Positions 5,064-5,131 of a stretch of 5,131 nucleotides of DNA are shown piece after piece. Made by a program: the position numbers and the translations under genes. The stretch is from an uncultured archaeon (GTDB lineage Archaea > Thermoproteota > Nitrososphaeria > Conexivisphaerales > CALBHZ01): assembly GCA_937892815.1 (NCBI GenBank), contig CALBHZ010000149.1, forward strand, positions 1 through 5,131. The letters run 5' to 3'. The notes under the pieces are model-generated. The model had not been told where the DNA came from and made no database searches. It saw only the letters and a program-made list of their open reading frames with translations. The number at the start of each line of letters is the position of its first letter. Position 1 is the stretch's first letter.

Positions 5064-5131
5064 CTGTCTCTTATACACATCTGACGCTGCCGACGAATTA
5101 GACGGTGTAGATCTCGGTGGTCGCCGTATCA
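5064..5131. other. Illumina Nextera adapter, i5 index and P5 tail (library artefact)
   Basis: Bases 5064-5082 are the 19-base Nextera transposase mosaic end, CTGTCTCTTATACACATCT. Bases 5083-5096 (GACGCTGCCGACGA) complete the Read 1 adapter. Bases 5097-5104 (ATTAGACG) occupy the i5 index; the reverse complement, CGTCTAAT, is what I recall as Nextera XT index S510. Bases 5105-5131 are the reverse complement of the P5 flow-cell oligo (GTGTAGATCTCGG...), missing only its last two bases. The parts are in the exact order of a read-through into the adapter, so this is untrimmed adapter at a contig end and carries no biological information. Confidence 0.98.

Noticed and set aside
5064..5082. Tn5-type mosaic end, suggesting a transposon terminus
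   Set aside because: The mosaic end is followed directly by Read 1 adapter, index and P5 sequence, so it is a tagmentation product and not a resident transposon.

Overview
The window looks like the end of an assembled contig from a thermophilic-type archaeon, most likely in the Thermoproteota/TACK group. The evidence is a COG2112-type archaeal protein kinase, an AbrB-PhoU type regulator whose TATA box lies about 27 bases before its ATG (leaderless style), Shine-Dalgarno sites of the GGAGGTG/GGTGATC kind, TATA-like promoter boxes, heavy use of AGG/AGA and ATA codons, and AT-rich sequence. I cannot place the lineage more closely. The last 68 bases (5064-5131) are not biological. They are Illumina Nextera adapter, an i5 index and the P5 tail, so genomic sequence ends at about 5063.

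Layout from left to right: (1) the 3' part of an unrecognised gene running in from the left edge (3-383, +). It overlaps (2) a COG2112 Ser/Thr-kinase-like protein (364-1125, +). (3) A GH130-family (DUF377) glycoside phosphorylase/hydrolase (1171-2208, +) converges on (4) a GT4-like glycosyltransferase (2205-3242, -), with a 4-base overlap of stop codons. (5) A divergent promoter region (about 3246-3371) carries a perfect 7-bp inverted repeat and TATA-like elements. (6) A fused sugar nucleotidyltransferase-cupin protein follows (3372-4448, +). (7) A 45-residue zinc-ribbon-type protein lies on the minus strand (4445-4582), again sharing a 4-base stop overlap with its neighbour. (8) An intronless tRNA-Pro(GGG) gene with encoded CCA is at 4728-4806. 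(9) The first 30 codons of an AbrB-PhoU regulator begin at 4973 and run into the adapter.

The middle of the window reads as a small sugar module, probably for mannose. A GH130 enzyme could release mannose-1-phosphate. The nucleotidyltransferase-PMI-type cupin could interconvert mannose phosphates and make GDP-mannose. The GT4 enzyme could then use the activated sugar. This linkage is inferred from family knowledge and adjacency and is not shown directly. No CRISPR array, insertion sequence or defence system is visible. The most certain anomaly is the adapter, which gives the last gene a false 12-residue C-terminus.
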